64,000 nt of DNA from Eutrigla gurnardus (Eukaryota > Chordata > Actinopteri > Perciformes > Triglidae), in contig OY741276.1 in NCBI GenBank assembly GCA_963514095.1, forward strand, positions 11,703,739-11,767,738, in the 5' to 3' direction. Position numbers and translations under genes: made by a program. Below are positions 62,310-64,000 of the stretch, one piece after another; the stretch's first letter is position 1, and each line of letters begins with the position of its first letter. The notes below the pieces were generated by a model. That model was not told where the DNA came from. It worked only from the letters and a program-made list of their open reading frames with translations, and made no database searches.

Positions 62310-63151
62310 ACCGCTCAGGGCGGGGGTCTGACTTCATAGGCCCTATTAGTATTCCCGTCCTTCGGGTGCGCAGTGTTGTCAGCCACAGAGTCAGGCCTGC
62401 AACAACTGCTCGTCTTCTCCTGCCTCTCCAAGGTTAGAGACAGGCCTGCCCGACCAGCTGGATCTACGCGAACAAACACACACTGGGAGCCGGTTCGACA
62501 CCGCGGCACAACGGATTAAGTTCTCCTCTCTCTCACGTTCAGGTCGTCTGAACGCGTCGGCTGCGCGGTATTTCGTCCCCGTAAGGAGGTCTGTGTCAGC
62601 AAAGAACTAGACCGTCATCGCCCGCGTCTTTATTGGTGCTTAATGGAAACGCGCAATCACAAAAAATGGTTGCATTTGGAGAACGCCCGTGAATGCGATC
62701 GTCTCCTTCCGACATCGGCGCGTCAGAGGAGACACCTCAGCTAGCTGGACTCCGGGTTGGGTGGGGGTAAAGTCTTCACTGTGCACCGTGTGCTGCTGGA
62801 GTGAAGGTGACTCGCCACCCCGTCGCAGGCGAGGCAATGCGGAGAGGAGTCGGAGGCGCTCATCCGGTACTTTTTCTGCGCTCTGGGGCTCGTCTGGGAA
62901 AGGATTTGCTCCGTCTCCCGCACTAGAGGAGGAGGAGGAGGAGGAGGGACGCGAGAGATAGATAGAGCAATAACAGTCATCGAGGTGCAGCCCAGCCGGG
63001 AGTTGGTGAAAGGTGAAACGAGCGTGAGCGGAGGGAAAAAGGTGAAGCGCTTAAGGTGCAGGCAGGGAAAGTGGTGGAGTTTGGTGGAGGGGAGGGGATA
63101 CGAGGAAAAACCGTTCTGTATTAGGGCTGTTTTATTAGTGCATGTGTATGC
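62310..63151 (+). promoter_or_regulatory. CpG-rich promoter and 5' leader region of rgs7bp
   Basis: A sharp rise in CpG and GC content begins at about 62310 and runs through rgs7bp exon 1, after many kilobases of AT-rich sequence. It holds an inverted CCAAT box (ATTGG, about 62632) and several CGCG-containing motifs, with no clear TATA box. The precise start site cannot be fixed. Long open frames on both strands here are by-products of high GC content. Confidence 0.6.
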
Positions 63152-63301
63152 ATGAGTTCTGCATCGAATGGGCGCAAAAACCGCCCCAGATCCGCCGGGA
63201 ACATCTTCCAGATCGGCAAGCCTCCTCACCGAGACCCGGAGAGGAGGGAGAGCACCGAAAGTACCCGCAAAGCCCAGCGCGCAGTGGCCGACTGCAGAAT
63301 G
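63152..63301 (+). CDS. rgs7bp: Regulator of G-protein signalling 7-binding protein, first coding exon (partial)
   Basis: Fifty codons, phase 0, ending at an ATG|GTAGGT donor (intron from 63302). The peptide begins MSSASNGRKNRP and contains IFQIGKPP and KAQRAVADCRM, matching the start of vertebrate RGS7BP (MSSA.NGRK.RP, IFQI.KPP, K.QRA..DC.M) as I know it. Family: a palmitoylated protein that binds RGS7-family/Gbeta5 complexes and moves them between plasma membrane and nucleus, tuning Gi/o signalling. The remaining exons, with the C-terminal basic and palmitoylation motif, lie past 64000. The start codon has a weak context (T at -3, A at +4), and two upstream ATGs at 63142 and 63148 in another frame overlap it. 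Position after rnf180 on the same strand agrees with human synteny. Confidence 0.92.
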
Positions 63302-64000
63302 GTAGGTTTGCGACACGTCAATGCCTGCATGGTGCCTCTGATAAAGGAGTGCTTGTGTTAGTATCACAACCTTTGTATTTGTGCTAGGACGATGCGGGAT
63401 GCACAGGCGACAGCTGTTCACTGCTGCTGCAAAAAAAAAAAAAAAAAAAAGAGGAGAAGACCGTAACTCAGTCTGGGAGCCTAAAAATAGCTGCATGCAT
63501 TTGCACTGAAGCCAAATAGATCACATCAGCGTGCAGATCGACTGCGTGATTTGCATTCGCGATTTGAGTGCTGGGGATTTGGACTGATTCCCCGATTGCT
63601 CCCCCGTTTACAAGACGAGGTGCCCGCGATGAGGACACAGAGTGTCCCGTGTTTTGACAGATGTCGGCGGCGATGATCATGTGTGTGTGTGTAGCCCGCT
63701 TCACCCTTTCATACACCAGTGATCGCCATGGAGCCTCGCTGAGTGTAGCAGGATGCTATGCAGGAGTTGCACTAAGGTGATGGAAATATCTGCGTCTCCA
63801 TCTCAAGCTCCGAGGCTGTGGAAATAACCACATTAAGCCTAATTGCGCCCAGTCAATGGGCTAATTCAATAATTAATGAATTTAACTTTGCAGACTCTTG
63901 ATGGCAGTGCTTCACTTTCTCTTTTTTTTTTGCTTAGTCACACATTTCTCTAAAACATCAACGGACCTTTGTGACCTCATACGTGCAACGTTGTAATTTC
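63302..64000 (+). other. Start of rgs7bp intron 1
   Basis: Intronic by the GTAGGT donor at 63302. The first 400 bases remain CpG-rich, with an A-tract at 63431-63450; the rest becomes AT-rich. No other feature is supported. Confidence 0.75.

Noticed and set aside
62741..63496. 251-codon minus-strand open frame
   Set aside because: Runs antisense through the CpG-rich rgs7bp promoter and exon 1, includes a Phe run from the A-tract and has no recognisable domain.

Overview
The window is eukaryotic and comes from a ray-finned fish, most likely a percomorph-type teleost. The evidence is an intronless 5-HT1A receptor closest in my memory to the pufferfish alpha copy, spliced vertebrate genes, very many long CA/GT, CT and AT microsatellites, and small DNA transposons and solo LTRs of types common in teleosts. 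There are no bacterial features, operons or CRISPR arrays.

Three protein-coding genes are recognised, all in the right-hand third. htr1a (minus strand, 47315-46032) encodes a complete 427-residue Gi/o-coupled serotonin 5-HT1A receptor in one exon. rnf180 (plus strand, 52724-59439, four coding exons) encodes a membrane-anchored RING E3 ubiquitin ligase. The first coding exon of rgs7bp (plus strand, 63152-63301) encodes the N-terminus of the R7-RGS-binding palmitoylated anchor; the rest lies beyond the window. HTR1A, RNF180 and RGS7BP are also neighbours in human (5q12), so this is an old syntenic block, here compressed to about 17 kb. All three act on monoamine/Gi/o signalling: receptor, a ligase reported to act on monoamine oxidase A, and a membrane anchor for the RGS7-Gbeta5 complex.

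Positions 1 to about 45,480 are mainly a gene desert. It holds a promoter-like CpG/CRE-rich patch (900-1640), two non-autonomous hAT elements with exact 8-bp target duplications (5201-5668, 13183-13671), a TTAA-flanked piggyBac-like MITE (20720-21288), a long GC-rich inverted repeat (24738-24835), a SINE-like fragment, one clear and one degenerate solo LTR, a LINE 3' end, a family of diverged interspersed repeats, and possible conserved non-coding stretches. A few short exon-like stretches are noted at low confidence.

Between htr1a and rnf180 there is a possible minus-strand transcription unit (about 49.1-50.7 kb) with a strong splice acceptor, a consensus donor and a poly(A) signal but broken reading frames. 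The most checkable observations are a GC-AG intron in rnf180, the absence of the usual N-terminal rnf180 module upstream of a GCCGCCATG start, a CA-repeat in the predicted htr1a 5' leader below a TATA box, and two out-of-frame upstream ATGs overlapping the rgs7bp start. I found nothing that I can honestly call a new biological system.
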